Notes under the pieces: generated by a model
The model's input: only the letters and a program-made list of their open reading frames with translations
Told to the model about the DNA's origin: nothing
Databases searched by the model: none
Made by a program: the position numbers and the translations under genes
Shown here: one piece after another, positions 45,901-56,474 of the stretch
How positions within the stretch are numbered: the stretch's first letter is position 1
Layout of the letters: each line of letters opens with the position of its first letter
Assembly (NCBI GenBank): GCA_934045075.1
Contig: OW203722.1
Location: 19,010,986-19,074,985, forward strand
Direction of reading: 5' to 3'
Length of the DNA stretch: 64,000 bases
DNA from: Yponomeuta sedellus
Taxonomy: Eukaryota; Arthropoda; Insecta; Lepidoptera; Yponomeutidae

Positions 45901-46555
45901 TCAGTTGTTCTCAGAATTTACACGTCTACATAAGATAAACCATCATAAGATCTTAGCTCACTCCCCTAACGACAACGGCAATATTGAACGCTTCCATTCG
46001 ACCTTACTTGAACATCTCAGAATTCTAAAGTTACAGCATAAAAATGAACCAATTGTGAACCTTATGCCTTATGCAATTATAGGCTATAACAGCTCAATTC
46101 ACAGCTTCACTAAATGTCGACCCTTTGACTTACTAACCGGTCACTTTGACCCTAGAGACCTCAGTGACGTCGATTTAAACCAACAGCTGTTACAGCAGTA
46201 TACGCAAAACCATAAGGAGCAGATGAAAAAGGTCTACGATATTATAAACGAGTCCTCACTTGCTAACCGTACTGCTTTAATTAACAACAGGAATAAAGAT
46301 CGTGAACCCGAGATGGAATACGAACCCCATCAACAGGTTTTCATCAGGAACCCTTTTGCTAGTAGGCAAAAAACTACCCCACGCTATACGCAGGACAGAG
46401 TTTTAGCCGACCTGCCGATACATATTTATACATCAAAGAAACGCGGCCCTGTAGCTAAGTCAAGGCTAAAACGAGCCCCTAAGGAAGCTACCTTGTTACA
46501 GGACTCTGCTGTTAATCTTCGTCCACGTGACGCGGCCTCAAGAGATAAGACTTGA
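42881..46555 (+). CDS. pol: Pol polyprotein (protease, reverse transcriptase, RNase H, integrase)
   Basis: The frame is open from 42881 (after a stop at 42878), -1 relative to gag, so it is presumably made by -1 frameshifting. Order: aspartic protease with DTG at 43004-43012. Reverse transcriptase follows with LDLASGFYQVEMDP (about 44040) and the catalytic YLDDIIVF (about 44230). Next come RNase H with TTDASNVAIGAIL (about 44670), an integrase H-H-C-C zinc module ending CTVCGQAK (about 45620) and the integrase core with D of HMDLF, D of TDNGTEF and E of NIERFHS (about 45715, 45880 and 45985). About 1225 codons without any interruption. It replicates and integrates the element. Closest relatives would be other insect errantiviruses. 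Confidence 0.9.
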   Translation, partial: PWTSGFSVSSEIRQAKIEVNLQTQRQLPYIQISDPPLRLLIDTGANQSFLSPEAVEQYFPNYHLNYDPFEVTNLHARSRNDYSITLPCFPEFNDPDVIKLYVYRFHEYFDGLIGLDLLSKWEANIDLKDSKLLTKSAVNPIRMYNSCNVNLYEDMIPAGTSKLVRIPINAPDGDVLIEEQVICNCIIHQCLTTVTNSRGYLEVENPTPNDVIFSLDQPAQAELFNIQCSNIEDRLNTRAQDVISRLRTDHLNEEEKGNLITLCSRYADVFYIEGEPLTFTNRVKHQIRTTDEVPIYTKSYRYPFIHRQEVRDQITKMLDQGIIRPSDSAWSSPIWIVPKKADASGKQKWRLVVDFRKLNEKTVDDKYPIPNINDVLDKLGKCQYFTTLDLASGFYQVEMDPSDIPKTAFNVEHGHFEYLRMPMGLKNSPSTFQRVMDNVLRGLQNEICLVYLDDIIVFSTSLQEHMVNLEKVLQRLRESNFKIQLDKSEFLKLETAYLGHVITRDGIKPNPDKISAIMKYPIPKTPKEIKQFLGLLGYYRKFIPDFARITKPLTQCLKKGKKVTLDTEYISCFEKCKTLLTNDPILQYPDFSREFVLTTDASNVAIGAILSQGPIGSDKPVCYASRTLNESELNYSTIEKELLAIVWATKYFRPYLFGRKFKVVTDHKPLQWMMNLKEPNSRLTRWRLRLSEYDFTVTYKKGKANSNADALSRVEIHNEESKSIIDELCSILPNPTESPPTVADSSTETVHTSNEHPILEVPVSDEPLNKFHRQIIFTIVSDVKRKPTVTKPFDTHTRITVQLSESNLESDLVNALKEYVNPKVKTAILINPPLGMYKVIPIIQDKFKSSSMNLTLCKSDLENVKEYLRQQDIIRLYHDGKTNHRGINECYLALSRKYYWPKMKDQITKFINECTVCGQAKYDRNPIRPKFNIVPPATKPFEIVHMDLFTVQSEKYVTLIDVFTKYGQAYHLRDETAVSILQALLKFCTHHGVPLTIVTDNGTEFTNQLFSEFTRLHKINHHKILAHSPNDNGNIERFHSTLLEHLRILKLQHKNEPIVNLMPYAIIGYNSSIHSFTKCRPFDLLTGHFDPRDLSDVDLNQQLLQQYTQNHKEQMKKVYDIINESSLANRTALINNRNKDREPEMEYEPHQQVFIRNPFASRQKTTPRYTQDRVLADLPIHIYTSKKRGPVAKSRLKRAPKEATLLQDSAVNLRPRDAASRDKT

Positions 46556-48210
46556 GAGTCTAGCAGATGGACCCGGACTGCTGCCTTATAAGCTAGGACC
46601 AACCAGACTGACGACCCACCATCATACTTTTCTCCAGTCTACCCAACTAGATGAAATCGAAGATAAGGTTAACTTTTTACAGACTCAGCTAGATAGCATT
46701 AGCACGCGATTCATAAATGATACCTACTTACTCTATGAGGTTCAGATACATTATCTTACTAGCAAGCTTGGCAAGGTAAAATCTCAGTTAAGATCATTAG
46801 AACCCAATCGCGCTAAAAGAGGTCTTGTAGACAGTCTCGGTTCGGTTATAAAAAGTATCACTGGTAACTTGGATTACGTTGACGCAAGCAAGTTTAACAG
46901 TGCAATTCAAGCTTTACAGAAAAACCAAGATAAGGTAGTCACTCAATTTAATGAACACGTAAGCCTTAGTAAAGAATGGATGTCTCGACACACTAACGTT
47001 TTACAGCAACTCATAGATAACCAGAGTAAAATAAACGATACGCTGAATATGTTACTAGATAGCAATGTGTACAGAGAGTCTAGTCTGATTAAACACGTTA
47101 GATTTGCGCAACTGTTAGACGTAATGAGAGAAAACGTAGACGACCTTCTGTCGGAATTAATTAGGGTAGAAAATAGCTTAGCATTTATTCGTGCATCGAG
47201 CACTCATCATTCTATGATAGATATAGACGTATTAAGTTCAATGATAGATAAGTTAAAAGTTATATATAATAAGGATCAGGTTTTAAGCTTAGAGCTCCGA
47301 GAGTATTATGACGTAATCAAATCTGGATCATATTATAACGAGAAACAGTTAGTTATAGTCTTTCGGTTTCCCATAGTTTCCCTAAGTACCTATGACCTTT
47401 ATAGACTATCCATAGTCCCTAATAAAAATAACCAGGCCCTTATTCCTTCCCATCCTTTTATAGCAACTAACAAGGATTCATTCGTGTACATGGAGGCAGA
47501 ATGCCCGAAGTTTAGTACCTGGTTTCTCTGCGAGAAGGAGATAGGACTTCAACTTCGCACCCAGCCTGACTGCGTTCAAGAACTCATCCTGCATCAAAAC
47601 CTAGAGGAATCCTGTCACTTCTCAACCGTTCAACTATCTATGGAGGCCATGGAGAAACTCGACGATCAGCACTACGTACTGTCTTTCCCACAACCTACGA
47701 AAGTACAGTTAACCTGCGGAAGAGATGACTTCAGCTCAATCCAAGGAAGCTATCTTATCACTATTCCCTGTCAACTGTTATCTGCGTACTACAGAGTTCA
47801 CCCTAACGAACGAGAACGATGAAATAAGAGGACAACCCCTAAAACTAACGGAGATCCCGTACGACGCTGACAAGCAAGCTGATACCTCGAAGAGAATACA
47901 TCTCAACTCAATCGACTTACAAGGACTACACAGCATCCAGGACCAGATCATGATGCAGCTTCCTGTCCAAACCGAAAAGGCGCAACCAGATGTCCTGTAC
48001 CACACGACGATACCTCTCTACATTATAGTAGTGATCGGCGGCGCCCTTGGAACTGCAACCCTAACTTATCACTACGGATTCTGGAGCTGCGAGAAACGCA
48101 AAGAGCCTGAGCCACCCACACCTAAGAAGCACACCTATGAAGACATCGAGAAAAGAGATGAACCCAAGGGAAGGTTCCCAGCAACATTTTCACTCAACGT
48201 GCCCAAATAG
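46527..48210 (+). pseudogene. env: Envelope (Env) of the errantivirus, split by a frame change
   Basis: Overlaps the end of pol by 29 bases in another frame, as is usual for a spliced env. The first frame (46527-47822) contains the furin-type site RAKR near residue 115 with a hydrophobic fusion-peptide-like stretch after it, long helices and a cysteine-containing C-terminal half. It then ends without a membrane anchor. The second frame (open region around 47725-48210) supplies the missing end, with a transmembrane segment (PLYIIVVIGGALGTATL, about 48013) and a basic, proline-rich cytoplasmic tail. The reading switches by one frame somewhere in 47725-47822. This copy therefore probably does not make an anchored envelope unless by frameshifting. 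Confidence 0.8.
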
Positions 48211-48220
48211 TTGCTGATCT

Positions 48221-48231
48221 GAGGGTGGAGG
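48221..48231 (+). promoter_or_regulatory. Polypurine tract
   Basis: GAGGGTGGAGG lies immediately before the 3' LTR and is the expected plus-strand primer. Confidence 0.8.
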
Positions 48232-48493
48232 TGTTACATACGGACTCCACAGGCATAGCGCTGGCGCGGCAATTACCTCAATACGGTGAACAACAGCCAG
48301 GCGCGACACGAGGCAGCTGACGCTGCATTTCCTCCTCGGTGTATCTACCTAGTTTTACTTTCGTCATTCCGTATTCATACTTCGAATCGGCTACTAGCAT
48401 AATTAGCCTTAAGTACCTATTGTAATTTTTAATTAAATTTATATTAAATAATTTCGGTTTTTTTTGGAACCTCCGGCCGCAGCCTACGTAATT
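48232..48493 (+). repeat. 3' LTR
   Basis: Identical to the 5' LTR, followed by the target duplicate CACA. Confidence 0.9.
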
Positions 48494-48613
48494 CACACAA
48501 AACAGATGTTAGCCGGTACATCATGAAGATAACATTAGTTAACATATAAGATCTAGACTAATCTCCAAAACATGTGTACACAGCATGGTTACAATAATAG
48601 GAAACTTAGACGA

Positions 48614-48684
48614 GTTTAAAAACCTATTTAGAGGCAAAAAATTTCACCCATGCCGGGATTCGAACCCGCAACCTCTGGCTATCC
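48614..48684 (-). repeat. 5'-truncated tRNA-like SINE
   Basis: Minus-strand B-box to tail: GGTTGCGGGTTCGAATCCCG, CATGGGTGAAATTTTTTGCC. Family of 2197-2970. Confidence 0.6.
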
Positions 48685-49574
48685 ATTAGACGAGTTACTT
48701 AAACTAACATAACATCCATTGTATGTATTCTTTTAGATTCAATGAATGTTTGACCAAGCTGAGAACAAAGAAAAATTGTTACAAAGAAATTATGAGAATA
48801 AGAAAAAGGAGGCGAATATTTTTTCAGGCTGATTAAACTTTTTCCAAATTGAGACTCAATCCGATCTTAGGGTTAAATATGTCAATGTTTTCATTGGTGT
48901 TCGTTATTTCACTAATATCTGCAATACAATAAAGGTTTTTGTGCTCGCAATTTGTCCATGACACTGCCCGTTCCCCCGAGGTGTAGTGTAGTGTGATTCC
49001 AAGTAAAGTTTTGAGTTTCCCAACTGCCAAGCTTAATTCTGAGTAATAGCTCTTAATATAGAGTAGCACACTGAAACTACATAGGCTAAATGACCTGATG
49101 ATTATTCATCATTATTCAAGTTGAAGACGCATATGAAAAATTAATTTATGCTGTGCTATGACAATAAGGCAAGGGCAACTCACACATGGAAATCTATAAA
49201 ACTAAGTAAACTATGTACATTTTAAAACTACTCCTATATTTAACTTTTATTAAGTTGTAGTTTTTATGCTGCTTTGAATAAGAACATAAGAACTTTGATT
49301 TTGAAAACCCTTCAGAATCATTTAAATACAACTCTTGATTGGTGATAGACATTCCACATAAGTAAGTACTATTATATCGCAGACATTAGTCCAACGATAT
49401 TCTTTAGTCATGCTAGATTGATGAATTATATAGTTAACGTTCGAGTCTCCCTATAAATGACAGTTTCTGGAGGCGTAGGCAAAGACCGATGCTGAAATGG
49501 GCTCTTCAAATGGTTTTTAATTAATATCTTATAGCCGATCCCTATTACCAATACAACTAGAAGTAGGACTGCTC
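48685..49574. other. No gene recognised
   Basis: AT-rich non-coding. Confidence 0.4.
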
Positions 49575-49577
49575 ATA

Positions 49578-49892
49578 ATAAAAAAGACCCTCCGGACGAC
49601 TTTGATATTCTCTTAAACTCAAATCTTTCCAAACTCGTCTTCTTTTAACTTGCCATCTCTCAATTAAAAAGAAAAAAAAGACAAATTATGTCTCTTTTTT
49701 TTTAAATTGACTATTTCCTAACTCATGTCTACTCTGGACGACTTCGATGTGTTTTTACCGTGACACTTTCCTAACTCGTCTCTTTTTTAACTTGCCGTTT
49801 TCTTACTTGCCCTCTCTTTTAAACTTGTCTTTAGAGTTTGGAAAGAGTCGCGTTTAAGAAAATGTCAAAGCCTTCCGGAGGAAAAAAAATTG
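49578..49892. mobile_element. MITE with imperfect 55-60 bp inverted ends
   Basis: Left AGACCCTCCGGACGACTTTG, TCTTTCCAAACTCG; right (reverse complement) TTTCCTCCGGAAGGCTTTGA, TCTTTCCAAACTC. The middle is rich in CTTGCC/CTCGTC tandem words. Non-coding, about 0.3 kb. Confidence 0.6.
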
Positions 49893-50405
49893 TATTCTCC
49901 CAAACAACAAACCTCAAACAGTAATACGTGATAGTAGGTTAATCTATCAACACATCGACTGTGGGAAACGTCCATTATTGTACAAAACCCAGACATAAAT
50001 ACCGTGATTTCTAGAGCTCGGCTGAATTTGTTCCAATACCAATCATTCTGTTATTGACAGCAAATGGAGCACAGTACTTCCCCTACACGGGTCGCACCGG
50101 CCATCGGTCGTGCTGATTAAAACTGGCTTAACTCCAGCAGTTTGCCGACTACCCCTTCTGGCGGCATGTGTGCTTAACTGTTAAGTGGCCTGTGCTAATG
50201 CTAAGTCACTCGGGTCGTCAGGGTGGGGGCTCTGGCAGCGGTCGTGGCTTGCAGTCGACTGAGAATATTTATTTCAATTACCATAATGTCTGTTAAACGC
50301 TACTAGAAGCCTAATTTTGCAGAACAAATCCTGAGCGATCCCAATAGCCTAATCGTCAAATTCCACACTAATTTAACATTAACACGATTGAAATCGTTCA
50401 GACTG
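49893..50405. other. No gene recognised
   Basis: Non-coding. Confidence 0.4.
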
Positions 50406-50778
50406 GGTCACACTGGTTCCACGCCCTAAGAGTAGCGGTCATAGGGTTTCGCGATAATAATGACTGTCGTTGTCATAGCTGATTATTATTATTATGGTGT
50501 TTTGTAATACTTTAAGCCATAACACAATAAAAAAAAAACAAAATAATCTTAAAAAGCTTATTTTATTTACAAAATTATGCATTTTTATTACACTTAAAAG
50601 AAGGTTTGCAACTTAATAACTATTAAACCTTACTATTTACATTTTATATTACAAATAAAGTAAATACTTAACTAACATCTAAGTACAAACACACAATTGG
50701 ACAAAAAATATTATATTTACATAATAGGAGTTATGTAAAAAATAACATAAATACCTATCTTATTTTTTACATTTTTTC

Positions 50779-53089
50779 CTAAACCGACAACAAATTTAAT
50801 ACTTCTTTTGATAGAATAGACTTCTTCTTCTGTGGTAACCTTCTTAAACTAGAAATATAAGGATCCGAATTAAGGAGAAGTCTATGTATCAAGTCGGTGT
50901 TTGTGACAACCCGAGACATTTTCCTCGTGTTGTCACGCCTGAAGAGTTTGATTAATTTATTGCAAGATTCGGCGGCCTCTTCCGAAAGCTCACCTATTGA
51001 CAATAATGCGTGTTCAATTACTTCCGACCCATGAATGAGGACCTTATGTACAGACGATGGCAAGTTGTACCATGGATAGGTAGCAACAAGTTTACGTGCT
51101 GTTTCTAGAGAATACTCTTTAAAAGTGGCGTTATTAATTTTGTATCCCGACGAAAGACACTGCAGCAGATTATGACATCTGTCAATAAGGATTTTATCTA
51201 ATCCAGTAATTTCCGCTGAAACCGCTGAGTTAGAAAAAAACTTTCTGGCAGTGTTTCCGTCGTTAGATGTGCCACTTCCTCCACTTCGCGGTTTGTCGAC
51301 TATTAGACCAAGTTTCTGCCTAAACTGTTGCTGCACATGTTGTTTTTTTTGTGCAAGAAGAGCTTTTTCGTCTGAAGAACGTACCTGCCATTTCTTTATG
51401 TCTAATCTATAAGAAACGTGAATTAAATATTCGAAGAATCGGATATACGAGTGAAGAGGAGATAGTCCAAATTGATAGGTACCACTATCTGCAGTTTTGC
51501 TCAGCGATTTATCAATGTCATTCATCTCTTTTGGAGTTGAACCACAAATATAACATCTACTACAAGATGTATCGCTCAGAGCACTGCACACTTTACCATC
51601 AACCATGGTTAATTGTAAAGAATGCTGCACTTTTATTTCATATTCACCGTGAGTGAAAGAAGTCGGTTGTAAACTATCAATTTTAGTCTTGAAATAAGCT
51701 TCTTCTTGCACAGAAAGGTCTTTGGATTCTTTGGCAAATTGGAATCGAATAGGCCTACAATACCTGGTGGAAGAAGGGCGCGGATTTTTCCAAACTATTT
51801 GATCTGGGTCGGAGGTATTGGACTTACAAACCAATTGAAGAGGACAATATGAAGTAACAAACATACTGCCATCATCATCGATACCAGAATCTCCAAAAAT
51901 CTGTTTATATTCGCTGTGCCCCGTACTCCCATCGAAACCCCATTTTCCAATCAAAACAAATTCTTTATTAGGGTCAATATTATTCAAAACGGGTTTTTGG
52001 GATTCTAGTATCCGGCAAGCAGTATGATCTAACAATGATTGTAATTCTACTTCAGCAGATGATTCCGTGATAAACTCTTGCGATGGATAGCACCGCTTCT
52101 TAGCTTCTAACACTTTTTGATAAGATGGTAATGCATTAGGTGATTTTGCATTAACGAAGTCTTTCACCAAAAGATACTGATGTTTAGTCAGTTTTGTCTC
52201 ATTTATAAGAGACAAGACTTCGTCAGTGCTGAAATTTAAAGATGCAGCGGCGTTAGATAGACTAGAATCGTCCAACAAAGAATTTATCGCAGAACTGTCT
52301 ACTTTACTTAACTCTGCAAGCCTGCGGCGTTTTGATCTCTTGCTACATTCCTCAAAGTCCTTCCTGTGCTGGTGCTGTTGGGTGCTTGTCGAAGCTTCTG
52401 CTGCTGGCCGTTGGGTGTTGTGGCTCCCTACTGTTGCACAAGTTGGCAGAACGCAAACTTCAATTTCGTTCAGCCAGTCTCCGTACTTAGAGACCATGCG
52501 AGAATGGTTGCGCGTGACTTGCTTCCAAATTGCTACCAATCTTGTACAAACTTTAGTAACTCTTTTTTCCAAGTCATCAGCAATGTAATTCTCAACATCA
52601 GGCAGCAATTGTATTAGGTCTCGAAAAACTCGATGCCAACGCTCCAGTTCAGATTTGCTGTCTTTAATAGACAGCCAAGTATCTAGTACAAGCATTCTTT
52701 TGAAAGAACACTTAATACTAGTACCTAAAACAAAATAAAAATACGTTAAAAGCGGATCAAAATAGATACATGTTTCGTAGCAAGTGCTACGCGCCTGCTA
52801 CGCGTTCAGGCGCGCGGCGTAGCACCTGGCTGCACCTTACAGACGCAGCATGACGCAGCTAAATTTGGAGAGGCCTAGTAGTAGACATTGTAACCCATAT
52901 TTCTATACCAAATTGAATGGTACAAGTAGGTACAAACATAAGTAAAAGCTTCAACGTAAAAAATATACAGACATAAATACATAAAAAATGCCACGTTGGC
53001 GTAGCACTCTATTTAAAAAAAAAATGTAGAAGGAAAAGGCAAAATAGTAAAGTAAATTAATAATACATACCTGTGACTTCAAATTCCAT
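50779..53089 (-). CDS. Transib (RAG1-like) transposase, two exons: 53089-53071 and 52724-50779
   Basis: Predicted 654 residues. Exon 1 encodes MEFEVT plus one base before a GTATGT donor. Exon 2 starts after a TTTTAG acceptor (52725-52726), phase 1, and continues in frame through GTSIKCSFKRM. Motifs: KWGFDGSTGHSEYKQIF (first catalytic D271), VDGKV (probable second D, 382), then C397-x2-C400 (CYIC) and H566-x4-H571 (VHKVLIHG), equivalent to the RAG1 zinc-binding C2H2. SEEAAESCNK carries the expected third acidic residue. GTSNDGNTARKFF and LLLNSDPYISSLR are also typical. No stop or frameshift, so it may be active. The middle N-terminal part is low-complexity and basic. Residue numbers are my counts. 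Confidence 0.85.
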
Positions 53090-53242
53090 TGTAAAATAGC
53101 AGGTCACAGACAAGTTGGAACTTAAACACACGCGTCGCGTCTTGGGCTAATTAAAGCACTTGGTGATAACAGGTTGATGACTAATTACTTGTGTTCACTT
53201 CGGATGCCGAAAAAGGAATGTTGGGAACAATAGATTGCGAAA

Positions 53243-53251
53243 CCTTTTATA
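53243..53251 (-). promoter_or_regulatory. TATA box of the Transib transposase gene
   Basis: TATAAAAGG on the minus strand, about 155 bp before the ATG at 53089 and inside the transposon end. Confidence 0.5.
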
Positions 53252-53359
53252 CCCTCAGGTAGTATGACAATTAGTGGGTAACTGAGCCAGATATCATGGC
53301 TTAGCTCAGTCATTGCCATCCGAGTCCTATGACCTACTACGGTACCACCGTGATGGGTG

Positions 53360-54055
53360 CGCGTAATATAGGAGCTGGACTGAGTTTGATAAAACTACAC
53401 CATTAGTTTACTAGTGCCCTGTATTTACATTGAATTATCATAGTAAACCATAAATGGCATTTGTATGAAACAGAAGGGCTGTTAGACAATCTTAAATCTT
53501 CACCAATCAATCTTCACCAATTAAATCTTTACAATCTTACCAACGTTGTTCCTGTGATGTGTCTTGTCGTTTCAACGAATGGCCTTTCTTTCTATTTGTC
53601 TATCTTTCTTTCTATGCTGTTAATAGTCCATCTGCATTTAGTTATGGATTACCTACTTATTCTCCTGCTGTCCATAAGTCAGTTTATAGATAGAAAACCA
53701 GAAGTCATACATTTACTTCAACTATTAGTTTACTGTTTTTATGAGAACATAACACCACATACAGAATATGGAAACGCCTATTTTATTAATTATTTTCTGG
53801 TGGGTACTAGGAGGTTCTTTTCTTTCTACACTACACTATATACATTATAGAGTTTACTTTGTATAAGGTACCAACAAGAGACGCTGCTGGTTACATGCTG
53901 AATTTCTTAATCGCCTCTTATATTGCGATCCCAAGGGTTGAGTTGGGACGGTCATATTCTTACCACACGAAGAAATTAATATATTTTTGAGACAAAATAT
54001 ATTGGGTTTCCTTAGCATCTACGTTTGCCTTTTCGGCCTTGTACTAAAACCTATC
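53360..54055. other. No supported gene
   Basis: A 129-codon frame at 53461-53850 is hydrophobic and low-complexity, without recognised motifs. It is left unannotated. Confidence 0.35.
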
Positions 54056-54300
54056 CTAAGCCCCGTGCTTTGCAAGTCACGTTAAGTCGTTGGTACCGGC
54101 TATCATGTAATGGCAGTTGTTAAGCCATGCCAGAGGCCTTGCGGGCGGCTTGATAAGTTGATAACTTCTGACAGTAAGGCGCGCTACTATCTTACAATCA
54201 TCCACCAACCCGGACTTGGCCCCCGTAATGGAGTATGGCTACCTTCCTGCGTCGCAGGAAGAGACCCGTGCCCCAGCAGTGGGCACATACAAGGGTTATT
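54056..54300 (+). repeat. 5S-derived SINE, body and tail
   Basis: CCCGTGCTTTGCAAGTCACG, CTTGATAAGTTGATAACTTC, GAGTATGGCTACCTTCCTGC, CCCCAGCAGTGGGC. Lacks the 5S head. Continues the copies at 57865 and 7079. Confidence 0.55.
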
Positions 54301-55360
54301 ATCGATATCGAAACCCAGTGATTCTTAAAATTCCTCGATGTAAGTGCAAACCGGGCAGAAATCAGAATCTCTCTAGCTTGGAGCGCATTTTTTTATCGTT
54401 TTCATTTATTTTATAAGTATAATGTATTTTCCCGTCTCCGTGGCACGTCTGCAATACTTCAAACAAACATAAAGGCGAGTGTTCCCCCAGCGAAGAGCAA
54501 TAAACACCCAGCACGTGCATTGTAATGACCACTCCCCGCTCTTTTGTCGGGAAACAAAGCCAAAACCCCAGTAAAGGCACTTAAGTAATACTTACTCAAA
54601 ATTCCCTCTGACAACCCCAGTTTTACCCTAGCTACAATTTTATTCAGTCGGTAGTTAATTGCTTTTGTTGAGGTAATAGCATCCACACAACGCCTTTATT
54701 TGTCGGCAACGAATTGTATGGTGTGAACGCGATCGCCGGGTAGCTAACACGGCGATCGCCATCGGCGATCTAAGGTAATGTTACTGCAAGACCAACAATC
54801 CATTGCTTTCTTCTTTTATCGAGTTCTTTGCGTCGAAAATATCGCCATTTAGCATTACAAACAAGAGTGAGAACGTAATAGTATTCGAGTATATCGCAAT
54901 GTATGCAGCTCTTTGAAAATAATAATCTTAATTTAAGAAAAAGTATTTCATGAAAATCGGTGTTGGCGACAGACCTTTTTTATTGTTTTATTTTGACTTT
55001 TTGTACATACATATTGTCTTTTTTACTTGTGTCAGTTTTTAAATTTAGTTCTCTGTTCTAGTATCAATTGTCTTGTAAATATTATTGAATAAACACGGAT
55101 TTATAAATAAAATATTTACCTATTATTAAAACAGAAAAGTAGGGCACCATACGGTGCTTAACAATCGGTATTCGGTTACTTATTGCACATTCGTACCAAT
55201 TGTTACAAGCCGAATCATGCACCTTATTGCCTTTCTTTCTAGGTGATATTAAAAACATGCCCAGTTGGACATGGTAATGCTTTCTCCTAATATCTGATAA
55301 CGATATTATGACGATTCTTTATTTATCAAACTCAAATAGATTCTTATAAACCTAAGGTTG
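54301..55360. other. No gene recognised
   Basis: Non-coding. 54729-54772 has three GGCGATCG-type words (GCGATCGCC inverted repeats) of unknown meaning. Confidence 0.4.
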
Positions 55361-56085
55361 TAAAAACCTATTTAGAGTCTAAAAATTCCACCCATGCCGG
55401 GGATTCGAACCCGCGATCTCTGGCTATCCGTGCCAGCGCTCTTTCCAACAGAGTGCTTAGTGCGAGTTTGACAGATGCAATCGAATCTTTACTACCGCGT
55501 TAATCGAGCATTGAGTAGTGAGTATGAGTATGTTAACCGTTCGAACTGGCAAAACGCTGTCACAGTACAACTCGCACTCGCGTTTATACGTGTTTTGGCT
55601 GGTAAACGTGTTCACTTCTCAACGTAAACCATTACAACTCGCACTCAACAATTTTAATTTCCATACTTGTCGCTAGGTGGCGCTTCCTCGATGCCATAGA
55701 AATATGAGTTTACGTTAACGCGATCGAGTAGTTAAAAAACTCGCACTAAGCACTCTGAGCTAATGGGCGACTCACCGGCATCGGTGAAATTTCGAACCTC
55801 TTTACAATATACTCTGTTTTTTTTTTAAATTGTCCTTAGCACGGGTTAGTGCATTAAAAAGAATGTAATTACAATTATATGTTCAACATCACTGTTAAGT
55901 ATCAGATATCCTGGATAAATGAAAAGTCACATAATCAGGGCGTTGGTACAACATAGCATTAACGCCGAAAACGGCCGTTTTTACATAAATTTTACACAGA
56001 TTCAGGTATCGGGTTTTGCCTTAGCTTCACGGCCATTGGTCCTAAAAATCGCTATTAACGTAACTGAGAGATTGGTCTGATTGGT
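55361..56085 (-). repeat. tRNA-like SINE plus flank, arm 1 of a large inverted duplication; split by a MITE
   Basis: A minus-strand tRNA-like SINE (B-box complement GGGGATTCGAACCCGCG at about 55400) is interrupted at 55451-55756 and resumes at 55757. The flank 55850-56085 (TAATTACAATTATATGTTCA, AGATATCCTGGATAAATGAA, AACGGCCGTTTT, TAACTGAGAGATTGGTCTGA) is repeated inverted at 58816-59060. Confidence 0.65.
55451..55756. mobile_element. MITE inserted into the SINE
   Basis: The ends are inverted: AGAGTGCTTAGTGCGAGTTT and, at the right, AACTCGCACTAAGCACTCT. About 306 bp, non-coding. Internal words ACAACTCGCACTC recur twice. It cuts the tRNA-like part of the SINE between the A-box and the middle. 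Confidence 0.7.
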
Positions 56086-56474
56086 ATTACGTAAGGTTAC
56101 TATAATTAAAAACCAGTTTAAATTTATTGTATTTGTATGGCAAATTTATTTATTTCAGGCAATGTCCATATAGTGTCAGAAACAATGGTGATTTATTAGT
56201 AATAATATTAATATGTACACATCAAAATTATATTTACGCACTGAGACCCAGCCAGCCCCATTGCTTGCTAGTTTAAGATTAACCTCACATGCTTTAAAAC
56301 AGTAACTGGACGACAGGCTTAGTGGCGATGGAAACGATAGTACAGTCAACAGCAGGGCATCCGTTATTTTTTTTTTTGCAAACGCACGCTTATCTTATTA
56401 GAGCGTACATTAAGAACTATGTGTTGTCGACTGTTCAAGGTTTTAGTTTGGTTTTCAAAGTGTCACTTTAAAGG

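Larger units (their letters stand above)
41023..48493 (+). mobile_element. Errantivirus-type LTR retrotransposon (Ty3/Gypsy with env), full length
   Basis: A 7471-bp element with 262-bp LTRs that I find identical base for base. It has a 4-bp target duplication CACA at 41019-41022 and 48494-48497, which matches the YRYR preference of errantiviruses. A serine-tRNA primer site and a polypurine tract are in the expected places. Gag, Pol and Env frames are in the usual order. Gag and Pol look intact and Env is split by a frame change. LTR identity means a very recent insertion. Confidence 0.9.
50409..53353 (-). mobile_element. Transib-type DNA transposon
   Basis: Left end CACACTGGTTCC (50409) and right end, read inward, CACGGTGGTACC (53352) are inverted. 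Both are followed after a short gap by GGTCATAGG. CACWRTG-like starts are usual for Transib. Left flank TGGGT (50404-50408) and right TGGGT (53354-53358) could be the 5-bp target duplication if the right terminus includes one extra A. About 2.94 kb with one two-exon transposase gene on the minus strand. Confidence 0.65.

Noticed and set aside
53461..53850. 129-codon hydrophobic frame
   Set aside because: Biased Leu/Ile/Tyr composition from AT-rich DNA and no motif.
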